Shown: positions 52,213 through 60,705 of the stretch, in pieces
How positions within the stretch are numbered: position 1 is the first letter of the stretch
Layout: each line of letters starts with the position of its first letter
Assembly (NCBI GenBank): GCA_034435015.1
Contig: DAOTYH010000080.1
Location: forward strand, 10,837 to 74,836
Length of the DNA: 64,000 bases
Source: DAOTYH01 sp034435015
Lineage (GTDB): Bacteria; Chloroflexota; Anaerolineae; Aggregatilineales; UBA3940
Direction: 5' to 3'
The notes under the pieces: model-generated
Databases searched by the model: none
Told to the model about the DNA's origin: nothing
Seen by the model: only the letters and a program-made list of their open reading frames with translations
Position numbers and translations under genes: made by a program

Positions 52213-53136
52213 ATGGATGTCTCAATTGTCATCGTGAATTACAACACCGCACAACTCTCTGTCGCCTGTGCTGAGTCGATCCTACGGCAGTCTCTCCGCT
52301 CGCAGATTGAGATCATCATTGTTGACAATGGATCGGAGGATGACAGTGTTCCCCGCTTCAGGGCGTTGCCTCCGCCGGTGAGGCTGATCGAGAATGGGGT
52401 CAATCTGGGCTTTGCGGCGGCCAACAATCGTGGCATTCGGGAGTCAACAGGGCGCTATGTCCTATTGCTGAACAGCGATACCGAGTTTTTGGATGCCGGC
52501 CTCGACAGCCTGATTGACTATATGGACAGCGACCCTTCGGTAGCGCTGGTCACCTGCCGCTTGCTTAACCCGGATGGCTCTACGCAACCCTCGTTACGCC
52601 GCTTCCCGACGCTGGTGTCGGCCTTCATGGATGCCTTCCTGCTGACACCGATTATGGTACGTATCCCCTTCCTAGCCCCTCTGACATTGCTGGAACAGGA
52701 TTACACCAGCACTCATGAGATCGAACAGGCCGCCGGCGCTTTCCTGCTCATACGGCGAGGTGTGTTTGACCGTATCGGGCTATTGGACGAACGCTTCTTT
52801 GTGTATTATGAGGATGTGGATTTCTGCCTCAGGCTGAAGCAGAGCGGCTACCGAGCTGTCTATAGGCCGGATGTAGCTGTTCTGCATCGAAGCGGCGGCA
52901 CTTTTCGCGGCCATCGAGTCGCGGCTCATGCCGCGCGGCTGACCAGTAAGGTCCATTACTTCAGCAAGCATCATCCTGAACAAGTCTGGATCGTGAAGAT
53001 ACTGGTGAGCTTTGAACTATTCTGGCGGACCTGTTTGGCACTGGCGTATGCGGTCTTCAGGCCTGCACAGGGTGACCGGCCAAACAGGATTTTTAACTCA
53101 TTCCTCAGGACACTGAAGGCAAGCTGGTCTGTATGA
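52213..53136 (+). CDS. glycosyltransferase family 2 (rhamnosyltransferase-like)
   Basis: 307 aa, GT-A fold. Opens MDVSIVIVNYNTAQLSVACA, with IIIVDNGSEDDSV binding the nucleotide. LLLNSDTEF is the DxD-like metal site, and ERFFVYYEDVDFCLRLKQSGYR is the typical WbbL/rhamnosyltransferase acceptor region. Adds one sugar to the lipid-linked glycan on the cytosolic face. Overlaps the next gene by 4 nt. Confidence 0.9.
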   Translation: MDVSIVIVNYNTAQLSVACAESILRQSLRSQIEIIIVDNGSEDDSVPRFRALPPPVRLIENGVNLGFAAANNRGIRESTGRYVLLLNSDTEFLDAGLDSLIDYMDSDPSVALVTCRLLNPDGSTQPSLRRFPTLVSAFMDAFLLTPIMVRIPFLAPLTLLEQDYTSTHEIEQAAGAFLLIRRGVFDRIGLLDERFFVYYEDVDFCLRLKQSGYRAVYRPDVAVLHRSGGTFRGHRVAAHAARLTSKVHYFSKHHPEQVWIVKILVSFELFWRTCLALAYAVFRPAQGDRPNRIFNSFLRTLKASWSV

Positions 53137-54224
53137 GAAGACCAATACGAGTGATGCTCCTCAGCCCCTACCCGTTGGGAACAGGCAGTAGCCTGCGTTA
53201 CCGATGGGAACAATACATCCCTGCCTTCAAGGCGGCTGATATCGAGTTGGATGTCAGGGGCTTCCAGTCTGTGGCGCTGTTTCGCAGTAGTCAGTATGGC
53301 ACGGCCAAAAGATCACGGGCTGTTGAGCTGTTGCGTGGGTATCTAAGGCGCTGGCAGGATGTCCATGAGGCGTTGTCTTACGACCTTGTGATTGTCCAGC
53401 GTGAAGCTACACCTTTCGGCCCTCCTGTCTTTGAGCGCTGGCTTGCCAGACGAGGCGCCCCGCTGGTCTATGACTTCGATGATGCCCTCTACGTCCCGGC
53501 TGGCCGATGGATCAGGCGGCTGGCAGGCTGGTCACAGAAAACAGGTGAGATCATCTCGCTAAGCCTCCTGACCATTGCGGGCAACCACCTTCTTGCCCAG
53601 TATGCCCGCCAACACAGCCGGCATGTTGTCGTAGTGCCGACAGTTCCCAACCCGGATGTCTATACAGTTCCAGAAAAATCGCGGCGGGAAGTTACCGTGG
53701 TCGGCTGGAGCGGTTCACGTCTTAACACAGATGCGCTTGACCTGATTGCCAATCCTCTTCGACAGCTTCAGGCTAAGTATGACATGGAGCTGTGGGTAGC
53801 TGGCGATTCTGGGATCAAGATAGAGGGACTACGGGCTACCGGCGTGGACTGGCCCTTCCCGCTGGATGATCACCAGGTCTGGGAAGCCCTCAAGCCAATG
53901 GATATAGGTCTGATGCCGCTGGCTGACACCCTTTGGAATCGGGGTAAATGCGGGTTCAAAGCTCTGCTCTATATGAGTATGGGCATTCCTCCAGTCGTTT
54001 CGCCAGTGGGTATCAATGCCGAGATCATTGAAGACGGCTCTAACGGGTTTTTGGCCCGCGATGAAGCAGAATGGTACTCAAAACTAGAGGCACTTGTGAT
54101 CAGCCCATCCCTGCGCAGTGAGGTAGGGCGGCGTGCCAGACAGACTGTTGAGCAGAGATGGTCGGCTTTACTCGAAGCCCCCCGCCTGATCCAGCTTATC
54201 AGGGAGACAGCACATGTTTCCTGA
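53133..54224 (+). CDS. glycosyltransferase (GT4-like)
   Basis: 363 aa, GT-B fold. N-terminal MRRPIRVMLLSPYPLGTGSS; the C-terminal donor-site region has LMPLADTLWNRGKCGFKALLYMSMGIPPVVSP and EIIEDGSNGFLA. The central EX7E-like motif is modified (WNRGKCGFKAL instead of EGFGLxxxEA), as in the subgroup that includes several surface-glycan enzymes. Starts at an ATGA overlap and shares 11 nt with the next gene, suggesting a tightly coupled set. Confidence 0.85.
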   Translation: MRRPIRVMLLSPYPLGTGSSLRYRWEQYIPAFKAADIELDVRGFQSVALFRSSQYGTAKRSRAVELLRGYLRRWQDVHEALSYDLVIVQREATPFGPPVFERWLARRGAPLVYDFDDALYVPAGRWIRRLAGWSQKTGEIISLSLLTIAGNHLLAQYARQHSRHVVVVPTVPNPDVYTVPEKSRREVTVVGWSGSRLNTDALDLIANPLRQLQAKYDMELWVAGDSGIKIEGLRATGVDWPFPLDDHQVWEALKPMDIGLMPLADTLWNRGKCGFKALLYMSMGIPPVVSPVGINAEIIEDGSNGFLARDEAEWYSKLEALVISPSLRSEVGRRARQTVEQRWSALLEAPRLIQLIRETAHVS

Positions 54225-55401
54225 GCGGAAGCCGATTCGGTTGGTACATGTCATGACCGTTCCCCTTTCGCTCGGTTTCTTTCGAGGGCAGGTCAGTTAT
54301 ATGAAGGAGCGGGGCTTCGAGGTGCACATGATCTGCTCGCCGGGGGAGGCCCTTCAACGCTTCGGCGAGCAGGAGCAGGTGGCCGTCCATGCCGTCCCTA
54401 TGAGCCGCCGTATTGCTCCCTTTAAGGACCTAGCGGCATTGGTCAGGCTCTGCCGCCGGCTCTCTCAGCTCTGCCCCCAGATTGTCCATGCTCATACCCC
54501 CAAAGGGGGTCTGCTTGGCATACTTGCCGCCCGCCTCACTGGTGTGCCGATACGGATATATCATATACGCGGACTGCCGTTTATGACGGCAAAGGGGTTC
54601 AGGCGGCTGATCCTTCGTCTCAGTGAGCGGACAGCCTGTCTGCTGGCCAGCCGGGTTTTATGCGTCAGTCATTCCATTCGTGAGATCGCTGTTGCCGAGA
54701 GGTTGTGTCCGCCTGAGAAGATCAAGGTACTTCTTCATGGGAGCGGCAATGGCGTGGATGCTGTCTCCCGCTTCAACCCGTCTTACGCCGATGAGGAACT
54801 GCGTCGGCAGGTGCGCGCTCAAGCCGGTATACCGGCTGATGCGCTGGTGATCGGCTTCGTGGGGCGTATTGTGCGCGATAAGGGAATTGCGGAACTGGCG
54901 GAGGCATGGCTGAGACTGCGCGACGAATTCAACGTGCTCCATCTGTTGCTTGTGGGGCCGTTCGAGCCGCAAGACCCTCTTCCTGAAGAGGTGGTTCTCC
55001 TGTTGCGAAGCGACCCCCGTATTCGGCTGGTTGATTTGGTTGATGACATCTTTCCCTTCTATGCGGCGATGGATATTGTCACCCTGCCATCCTACCGGGA
55101 GGGCTTCCCAAACGTTCCTCTTGAGGCCGCCGCCATGCAGATTCCGGTGGTTGCAACCCGCATCCCTGGATGTGTGGATGCAGTACAGGATGGCTTAACC
55201 GGTATGCTGATCCCCCCGCAGGACGCCGAAGCACTGGCGACAGCCCTGCGGATGTACCTGAATGATCCGGGGCTAAGGCAGAGGCACGGCAGAGCCGCCC
55301 GTGAATATGTGCTGGCCAATTTTCGGCCAGAGGACATCTGGGAGGCTCTGTACCGCGAATACAAAGACCTGTTGTCCCTCTCTTGTTGCAGGACCCTGTA
55401 G
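54214..55401 (+). CDS. glycosyltransferase family 4 (PglA/WbnK-like)
   Basis: 395 aa, GT-B. FVGRIVRDKGIAELAEAW is the start of the donor domain, and the EX7E motif appears as REGFPNVPLEAAAMQIPVV. N-terminal half HTPKGGLLGILAARLTGVPI is typical of the group containing PglA and related N-acetylgalactosaminyl/fucosyl transferases that extend UndPP-linked diacetylbacillosamine or HexNAc. Given the PglC-PglF set across the gap, it may add the second sugar (inference). Confidence 0.9.
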   Translation: MFPERKPIRLVHVMTVPLSLGFFRGQVSYMKERGFEVHMICSPGEALQRFGEQEQVAVHAVPMSRRIAPFKDLAALVRLCRRLSQLCPQIVHAHTPKGGLLGILAARLTGVPIRIYHIRGLPFMTAKGFRRLILRLSERTACLLASRVLCVSHSIREIAVAERLCPPEKIKVLLHGSGNGVDAVSRFNPSYADEELRRQVRAQAGIPADALVIGFVGRIVRDKGIAELAEAWLRLRDEFNVLHLLLVGPFEPQDPLPEEVVLLLRSDPRIRLVDLVDDIFPFYAAMDIVTLPSYREGFPNVPLEAAAMQIPVVATRIPGCVDAVQDGLTGMLIPPQDAEALATALRMYLNDPGLRQRHGRAAREYVLANFRPEDIWEALYREYKDLLSLSCCRTL

Positions 55402-55459
55402 CGCTCATTATAGTCAGTCGCAGGGGACATATCCGGCAGAGAGCTTACGGGGAGGAAGG

Positions 55460-56254
55460 GTGTTACAACGCATCAGGCAGTGGTTGGCTAATCGGCAACG
55501 GCGGCATGTTGTTATCCTTGCCCTTGGGGTTGTTGCCTTAGCAATGGTGCTTTATACGGGCTATCGGATCAGCCGCACCCGATTCGACCTTCGCGATCCG
55601 CGCAACCGGGCATTTCTTCAGTGGTTCGGAGGTGATGAGCAACAGCGCCGCTCATTGATAACGGTTGTCCAGCGCGAGCCGTGCCCCGGCGCTCCATTCA
55701 TCCTTCCTGCCGAGGGCTACATTGGACTGCTGTATGGCGACCCCCGCCCGCCTTATTCGGCCAGCCATCGCCATCAGGGTATTGACATCTTCAGCCCCGG
55801 TGAGCCGGGGGTAACACCTGTCTATGCCGCCTACGATGGTTACCTGACCCGCGAGTCAAACTGGCGCAGTTCACTGATCATTCGTGTCCCTGACGATCCG
55901 CTTCATCCGGGGCGGCAAATCTGGCTGTACTATACCCATATGGCCAATGCTGAGGGGACGGAGGATACCATCGAGGATGCTTTTCCCCCCGGAACGCATG
56001 AGCTCTTTGTCCAGCAGGGTACGTTGCTGGGCTATACTGGGAATTACAGCGGCAGTCCCCTTCGGACGGTGGCGGTCCACCTGCATTTCTCAATTGTGCT
56101 TGATGACGGCACCGGAAAGTATCGTAACGAGCTGGAGTTTGCCAACACAATTGATCCGTCGCCCTATCTAGGTATGGCGGTCAACTATGCTTGTGCGCCG
56201 GTTGTGCCGGTTTGTACTGATTTACCAACCTGTCCCGACAGCGTAGGCAGGTAG
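55460..56254 (+). CDS. M23-family (LytM-type) peptidase, membrane-anchored
   Basis: 264 aa from GTG 55460 (GGGGAGG 4 bp upstream); the longer frame to 55301 runs into the previous gene. N-terminal membrane anchor (~residues 18-37; VVILALGVVALAMVLYTG). Peptidase_M23 zinc motifs are HRHQGIDIF (HxxxD) and VHLHFSI (HxH), with YTHMANAEG between. Extracytoplasmic. Expected to cut peptidoglycan cross-bridges or act as a regulator. Follows the glycan genes on the same strand. Confidence 0.83.
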   Translation: MLQRIRQWLANRQRRHVVILALGVVALAMVLYTGYRISRTRFDLRDPRNRAFLQWFGGDEQQRRSLITVVQREPCPGAPFILPAEGYIGLLYGDPRPPYSASHRHQGIDIFSPGEPGVTPVYAAYDGYLTRESNWRSSLIIRVPDDPLHPGRQIWLYYTHMANAEGTEDTIEDAFPPGTHELFVQQGTLLGYTGNYSGSPLRTVAVHLHFSIVLDDGTGKYRNELEFANTIDPSPYLGMAVNYACAPVVPVCTDLPTCPDSVGR

Positions 56255-56273
56255 GGTCGCTTCACAACAAGGC

Positions 56274-56744
56274 TCATCGCCGAAGCGTGGCAATGAGCCG
56301 CTTGGGTATCAATAACAGGTCGAGGGCATCGGCGATTGAGGCAACGACAACATCGGCGGCCTGAAGGGCCTCTACGCTCAGGCCTTCTGGCCCAAGCACG
56401 GCGATTCCAATAGCGGCGGCATTTAGCATCTCTGTGTCGTTTGCGCCATTCCCTACAGCAACGGTATGCTCCGGCCTTAGCCGGCTGATCAGAGCGGCCT
56501 TCTGCTCCCTTTCCTGCCCCACCTTGATACGCACTGCTGATATTCCCAGTTCAGCTTCGATGCCGCTCAGAGTGCCGTGTGTATCAGCAGTCACCAGATG
56601 AATCTCAATCTGCCCGTGTAGCTTTTCCAGCCGCTCTGCAACCCCCTCCAGTAACATCCCGTCGGCGGCAAGTGTTCCGTTGACATCGAGGACAAGATGC
56701 TTGAGAGCAAAGTAGCCCCGCCCAGGAATCTCTAGGTCAATCAT
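56274..56744 (-). CDS. HAD-superfamily small hydrolase
   Basis: 156 aa, HAD core without a cap domain. Motif I is LVLDVNGTLAADG (nucleophile Asp present, second acidic position is Asn), motif II LVTADTHG, motif III Lys in KVGQEREQKAALI, motif IV VAVGNGANDTEML. Resembles the soluble P-type-ATPase-like phosphatases. Its start overlaps the end of the next HAD-like gene (8 nt), so the pair is translated together. Confidence 0.85.
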   Translation of the reverse strand: MIDLEIPGRGYFALKHLVLDVNGTLAADGMLLEGVAERLEKLHGQIEIHLVTADTHGTLSGIEAELGISAVRIKVGQEREQKAALISRLRPEHTVAVGNGANDTEMLNAAAIGIAVLGPEGLSVEALQAADVVVASIADALDLLLIPKRLIATLRR

Positions 56745-57423
56745 CTGTCAGCCATCCCTTTTCCCGCAGAAGGCGGGGCAGACTGGAGAGGTCGGCGGGC
56801 GGCTTGACAACCCTTGCGCCCCAAGGGGCTTCAGCACCGATATATACACAGCAGGAGGGATCGCTCCCTGTCATCCCAGCTATGTAGTCCCAGCTGATCC
56901 CTTCCAAACCGAACTGACCTATTTCGTCAGGGCCGAATGCCCGGCAGACCGGTTCGCCAAGTTGGTCTTGATCTAACAGGCCGCGTATAAGGGCGGCGGG
57001 CTGGTAGGCGGCAAGGATACTCAGCCCAAACCCCTGACGGGCCAGTTCCTTCAAGGCTTCCACTGAACGGGGCTTCCAACCTTCACAGCGTTGCCCTATC
57101 TCATAGGGGATTTCATCCAGATAGAGAGGAATGGCATCCAGCGGCGGCTCCGGCATATGCATGAGCCGGAAGAGGGCGCGGATGATCCGCCAGCGCCCCT
57201 CGCGCCACTGAGCCAGTGAATCCTGTCCATCGAGACTGAGATCAGCCCAGTAACTGTCCCAGTCAGCCACGATCTTCAGATAGGCATCCTGCCATGCGCC
57301 GGCGTCTTGACCATGATGAGCGGCCATCACACTTGCCAAGGCGGCGGGCATTGTTTCGCCCAGAGCATGGTGATCGAGCAATATCTCTAAGTGAAAGACA
57401 AGCATCAACATGATCAACTTCAC
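56737..57423 (-). CDS. HAD-like fold protein with destroyed active-site motif
   Basis: 228 aa from GTG 57423, immediately after the peptidase stop. Where a HAD enzyme reads VFDLDGTLLDH this protein reads VFHLEILLDHH: nucleophile Asp to His, second Asp to Glu, and Gly-Thr lost. The cap helices, the WKPRSVEALKELARQGFGLS region and the late motif CCVYIGAEAPWGARVVKPP are consistent with a HAD fold of the haloacid dehalogenase type. It is therefore probably a non-catalytic HAD protein. My fold assignment is by pattern only. Confidence 0.6.
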   Translation of the reverse strand: MKLIMLMLVFHLEILLDHHALGETMPAALASVMAAHHGQDAGAWQDAYLKIVADWDSYWADLSLDGQDSLAQWREGRWRIIRALFRLMHMPEPPLDAIPLYLDEIPYEIGQRCEGWKPRSVEALKELARQGFGLSILAAYQPAALIRGLLDQDQLGEPVCRAFGPDEIGQFGLEGISWDYIAGMTGSDPSCCVYIGAEAPWGARVVKPPADLSSLPRLLREKGWLTDD

Positions 57424-58536
57424 TCAAGCAGAAGTCCCGATAACCAGCAGGTTTCGTTCAAAAGAGGTGAGGCTTTCTGAGCCGTCTGGTGTGATTACCA
57501 TGTCATCCTCGATCCGGATGCCAAACTCACCAGAGAGGTAGATGCCCGGCTCGACGGTAAAAGTCATTCCTGCCTCCAGCAGTTCTGTGTTGCCTTCAAC
57601 CATGTAGGGGCCTTCATGTCCCTCCAAACCAATGCCGTGTCCAGTGCGGTGGATGAAGTGCCGGCCCCAGCCTGCCGCTTCGATCACCTGACGGGCGGCA
57701 CGATCTACCTCCTGGCAGGGTACACCCGGCGCGGCGACGGCCCGTCCGGCGGCGTTAGCCTCCTTGACAACTTCGTAGATTTCGCGAAGCCTGCTGTCAG
57801 GTTGCCGGCCTACCACGAATGTACGGGTGATGTCTGAGAGGTAGCCCCCTACACTTGTCCCGAAGTCGAGCAGAAGTACTTCACCCGCCTGTACTTCCCG
57901 ATTACCGGGGACTCCATGCGGCATAGCGGCGTTTGGCCCCGAAAGCACAATCGGTTCTATGGGGATAGCCTCACCGCCTGCTTCCAGCAAAGCAACACTC
58001 AGCCGGCTCGCGATCTGACGCTCGGTCATGCCGGGCCGTACCTGCTCGATCAAGTGTTGGAGGGCCTGCTCAGTGACCCGGACTGCCTCCTGCATCAGGG
58101 CGATCTCAGAAGGGTCTTTTCTCAGCCGGAGGACATCCATCACTGGCCTGGCATCGGAGAGGGTAGCGTTAGGCAGATGACGCTGAACCAGTTTTAGCTC
58201 CATGACACGCATCCGCAGATACTCTACAGACAGGCTCTGGACTTCCGGCAACGCCATGGTGGCCTGTTCGAAAGCGCTGGCTGGGCCTTCTGTATCGGTG
58301 TAAGGAAATAGATGGATGGGGTAGAGGTCGTCCCGCTCAAACTTAGGGCGTTCCAGTTCGGGGATGGCAAACACCGGCTGGCCTTCTGCAGGGAAGAACC
58401 CCATCAGAGGGCGCTCCATCAGGTGAAAGTCCAGCCCGGTCATATAGCGCAAGTTAGCACCAGGGATCAGGGCCAGACAGTCAAGCCCGCGATCCTGTAG
58501 TTCCTTTTGTAAGCGCGTGAGCCGCTCCTGTAGCAT
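57424..58536 (-). CDS. Xaa-Pro peptidase (M24 family)
   Basis: 370 aa. Creatinase-like N-terminal domain (1-~130), pita-bread catalytic domain from ~135. Metal ligands: Asp in LLLDFGTSVGGYLSDITRTF (two Asp), His in HRTGHGIGLEGHEGP, Glu in FTVEPGIYL and in GIRIEDDMVI. Hydrolyses X-Pro dipeptides or removes N-terminal residues before Pro. First of three adjacent minus-strand genes with the two HAD proteins. Confidence 0.93.
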   Translation of the reverse strand: MLQERLTRLQKELQDRGLDCLALIPGANLRYMTGLDFHLMERPLMGFFPAEGQPVFAIPELERPKFERDDLYPIHLFPYTDTEGPASAFEQATMALPEVQSLSVEYLRMRVMELKLVQRHLPNATLSDARPVMDVLRLRKDPSEIALMQEAVRVTEQALQHLIEQVRPGMTERQIASRLSVALLEAGGEAIPIEPIVLSGPNAAMPHGVPGNREVQAGEVLLLDFGTSVGGYLSDITRTFVVGRQPDSRLREIYEVVKEANAAGRAVAAPGVPCQEVDRAARQVIEAAGWGRHFIHRTGHGIGLEGHEGPYMVEGNTELLEAGMTFTVEPGIYLSGEFGIRIEDDMVITPDGSESLTSFERNLLVIGTSA

Positions 58537-58558
58537 GGTGATCGTTCCTTCCGATGAG

Positions 58559-59278
58559 TCAATACTTGATGCCGATCAGTTCAACTGCATCAATCTGATT
58601 CCAACCGCCTGCGCTGGTTGACTGATCGAGATAGATGGTCACTACCGAACTCTGATAATCAGCGTTCGGTATAGCAATGACTAGAATGAAAGGGCATTCT
58701 GCCCGCGGCTGAGGGACAGCCTCGTAGACGACATGCTCTTCGTTGTAAATATCTGTCAGGCTGACCCGCACAATGAAGCCGGGGTTGAACGTTTCATGAA
58801 TCAAGATGCCGGTTGGTGTAACCAGTTGGGCATAGTACAGCCTTAGGGTGCCCTGTCCGTTAGGTAACGCTGTAGCCCACGCGGTTCTGAAGTTGCCGCA
58901 TCCGCTTGTGTTAGGGGGGCCTGCGGCCTGAACAGCCGACCAGTCCAGCTCGCCCAACTGAGAGTCAGCTATTGCTGAGGCCGCAAACTGTCGGACAGAT
59001 TGCTGGCCGGCCAGCGAGAGGGTAGGCGCCGCTTCAGTCAGGGCGGCATTGGCCGGCGTTTCAGTCAGATAGGCCTCAATGGTAGGCACGTACACGTTAT
59101 ACTGGGTGACGGCGGCATTGATCGTTGCCTGAACTACCTCAGGGTTGACCGCCGGGTTCCCGCCCAGCGAAAGTCCTACGACCACAAGGACAACACCACC
59201 TATCAGCAGGATGCCCCACCAGATACGCGGGTCTAACCTGCCGATCTTACGAACAGTGCGCCTGAACCATGTCAGCAC
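58559..59278 (-). CDS. membrane-anchored protein of unknown function
   Basis: 239 aa from GTG 59278, 8 bp after AGGAGG; a TTG 24 bp upstream lies before the promoter-defined transcript start and is rejected. A single membrane helix (~residues 20-40) and a ~190-residue extracytoplasmic domain: an N-terminal helical part (VNPEVVQATINAAVTQYN) and a C-terminal beta domain. The latter ends VTIYLDQSTSAGGWNQIDAV followed by ELIGIKY, reminiscent of galactose-binding-like folds. No family recognised. Confidence 0.7.
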   Translation of the reverse strand: MLTWFRRTVRKIGRLDPRIWWGILLIGGVVLVVVGLSLGGNPAVNPEVVQATINAAVTQYNVYVPTIEAYLTETPANAALTEAAPTLSLAGQQSVRQFAASAIADSQLGELDWSAVQAAGPPNTSGCGNFRTAWATALPNGQGTLRLYYAQLVTPTGILIHETFNPGFIVRVSLTDIYNEEHVVYEAVPQPRAECPFILVIAIPNADYQSSVVTIYLDQSTSAGGWNQIDAVELIGIKY

Positions 59279-59304
59279 GAAGCCAGCCTCCTGCCTTTCC
59301 AAGC

Positions 59305-59333
59305 AGTATAGCCATGTATGTCTAACCTGCCAA
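59305..59333 (-). promoter_or_regulatory. promoter of unknown membrane protein gene
   Basis: Minus strand TTGGCA (59333-59328), exactly 17 bp, TATACT (59310-59305); transcript start about 59298, 20 nt before the GTG. Confidence 0.6.
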
Positions 59334-59348
59334 GCTGGTATTCCTGCC

Positions 59349-59377
59349 TTGTGACAGTCTGGGAGGTACTGTAAAAT
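59349..59377 (+). promoter_or_regulatory. promoter of roadblock-like gene
   Basis: TTGTGA (59349-59354), 17 bp, TAAAAT (59372-59377). Back-to-back with the minus-strand promoter at 59305-59333. Confidence 0.45.
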
Positions 59378-59412
59378 GAGAACAAGTGACCATTATCCAA
59401 AAGGGACTGAAC

Positions 59413-59847
59413 ATGAAACCCCGTCTGCCCGAAGGGCCGCCGCCGCTTCATGAGCGTGTGGAGCTGTCCGAGCAACAGATACAAAAGCTGGCAGAAGAGC
59501 TGGCCGCCCTGAGTGCCAGTCTAGACTCATTGCCGGTTGTGTTGTCGCAGGATGGTGAAGTAGTCGGCTTTGCTGGTACACAGGATGTTGAGATTGCTGA
59601 CCGGATCGCCAAGATGGCTGATCGCATCTGGCGGGAAGGTGCTACCCGCATTGCACGTGAGTTAATTCGCTTTGAGGAAGAGACCGTCAGCGACATGTCC
59701 GAACGGTCTAACTTCCTGCTCTATTCAGCCCATCTTTCTGGCGCGTTGGTGCTGACCATCGGCTGGCAGATGTCTGTATCTCTGACGCAGGTCCGTGCTG
59801 AGGTAGCGGATGCCATAAGCAGTCTCAAACGGATATTAGCTGGATAG
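59413..59847 (+). CDS. small roadblock/LC7-like protein
   Basis: 144 aa from ATG 59413 with AAGGGA 6 bp upstream. After a helical N-terminus (VELSEQQIQKLAEELAALSA) comes a strand-turn-strand LPVVLSQDGEVVGFAGT and a long helix. Then come strands around FLLYSAHLSGALVLTIGWQ and a final helix. This matches the roadblock/LC7 layout of bacterial GTPase-associated proteins (MglB-like), but no MglA-like GTPase is in the window. Assignment is tentative. Confidence 0.6.
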   Translation: MKPRLPEGPPPLHERVELSEQQIQKLAEELAALSASLDSLPVVLSQDGEVVGFAGTQDVEIADRIAKMADRIWREGATRIARELIRFEEETVSDMSERSNFLLYSAHLSGALVLTIGWQMSVSLTQVRAEVADAISSLKRILAG

Positions 59848-59875
59848 CTATTGTGTTGAAGGGTAAAGGAAAGCA

Positions 59876-60703
59876 TTGGTAGACCCCGATAATTCTCCCT
59901 CTCTGCCGCCCCATCTTTATACGGAGGAGTACTTCCTCACCGCCTGTGAGGGATACGAGGAGTGGGTAACCAGCGAAGGAGAAAATCTCTCCCGCAGGCT
60001 GGCCTCTGCCTTTGCTGTGGCGGCGGTTGAAGCTGGAATGATGGTGCTGGACATCGGTTGCGGGCGGGGCGAGATTGTGCGCCATTGTGCCGGCTTAGGG
60101 GCAGATGTGTTTGGTATAGATTATGCGCCTGCCGCAGTCCGCATGACCCGTGACCTGATCAGAGCACAACAGGCGGGGAAAGACCGCCTGCCGGGCAGAA
60201 TGGAGGTCGCCTGTGCTGACGCTAAGAACCTGCCCTTCCCCAGCCAGACGTTTGACCGTGTTCTTATGTTCGATGTAGTTGAACATCTCTACCCGTGGGA
60301 ATTACACCAGGCTCTTCTGGAAGTGCACCGGGTTCTGAAGCCGGATGGACGGTTAATCGTCCACACTGCGCCAAACCGATGGTATCTTGAATATGCCTAT
60401 CCAGTGGTGCGGCTGGTACGGATGCTGATGGGACAGGGCAAAGACTATCCGCGAAACCCCCGCCAGTTCGGAGTGGCTGTTAACGAGCATGTCCACGTCA
60501 ATGAACAGAGTCTGTTCAGCCTGCGCCGAGTGCTGGCTGAGGCCGGCTTTACGAGTCGGGTGTGGCTTGACTCGCCCCCCCAGAACCGTCGTGAAGGGCC
60601 GATCCTCTCTGCGTTGCGCCATCTAGCCTTTAACTGGTTGCCATTCAACTGGTTCTTTGAGCGTGAAGTGTTTGCTGTCGCGACAAAAACGGGGAAGACC
60701 TGA
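59876..60703 (+). CDS. class I SAM-dependent methyltransferase (UbiE/Methyltransf_11 type)
   Basis: 275 aa from TTG 59876 (AAAGGAAAG upstream). SAM motif I VLDIGCGRGEIVRHC (~57-71), motif II VFGIDYAP, motif III region DRVLMFDVVEHLYPWE, post-III VHRVLKPDGRLIVHTAPN. The C-terminal ~90 residues are substrate-specific, with a hydrophobic end. The VEHLYPWE and NRWYLEYAYPV features are common among methyltransferases of glycan or lipid clusters. Two bases separate it from the sortase gene. Confidence 0.88.
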   Translation: MVDPDNSPSLPPHLYTEEYFLTACEGYEEWVTSEGENLSRRLASAFAVAAVEAGMMVLDIGCGRGEIVRHCAGLGADVFGIDYAPAAVRMTRDLIRAQQAGKDRLPGRMEVACADAKNLPFPSQTFDRVLMFDVVEHLYPWELHQALLEVHRVLKPDGRLIVHTAPNRWYLEYAYPVVRLVRMLMGQGKDYPRNPRQFGVAVNEHVHVNEQSLFSLRRVLAEAGFTSRVWLDSPPQNRREGPILSALRHLAFNWLPFNWFFEREVFAVATKTGKT

Positions 60704-60705
60704 GT

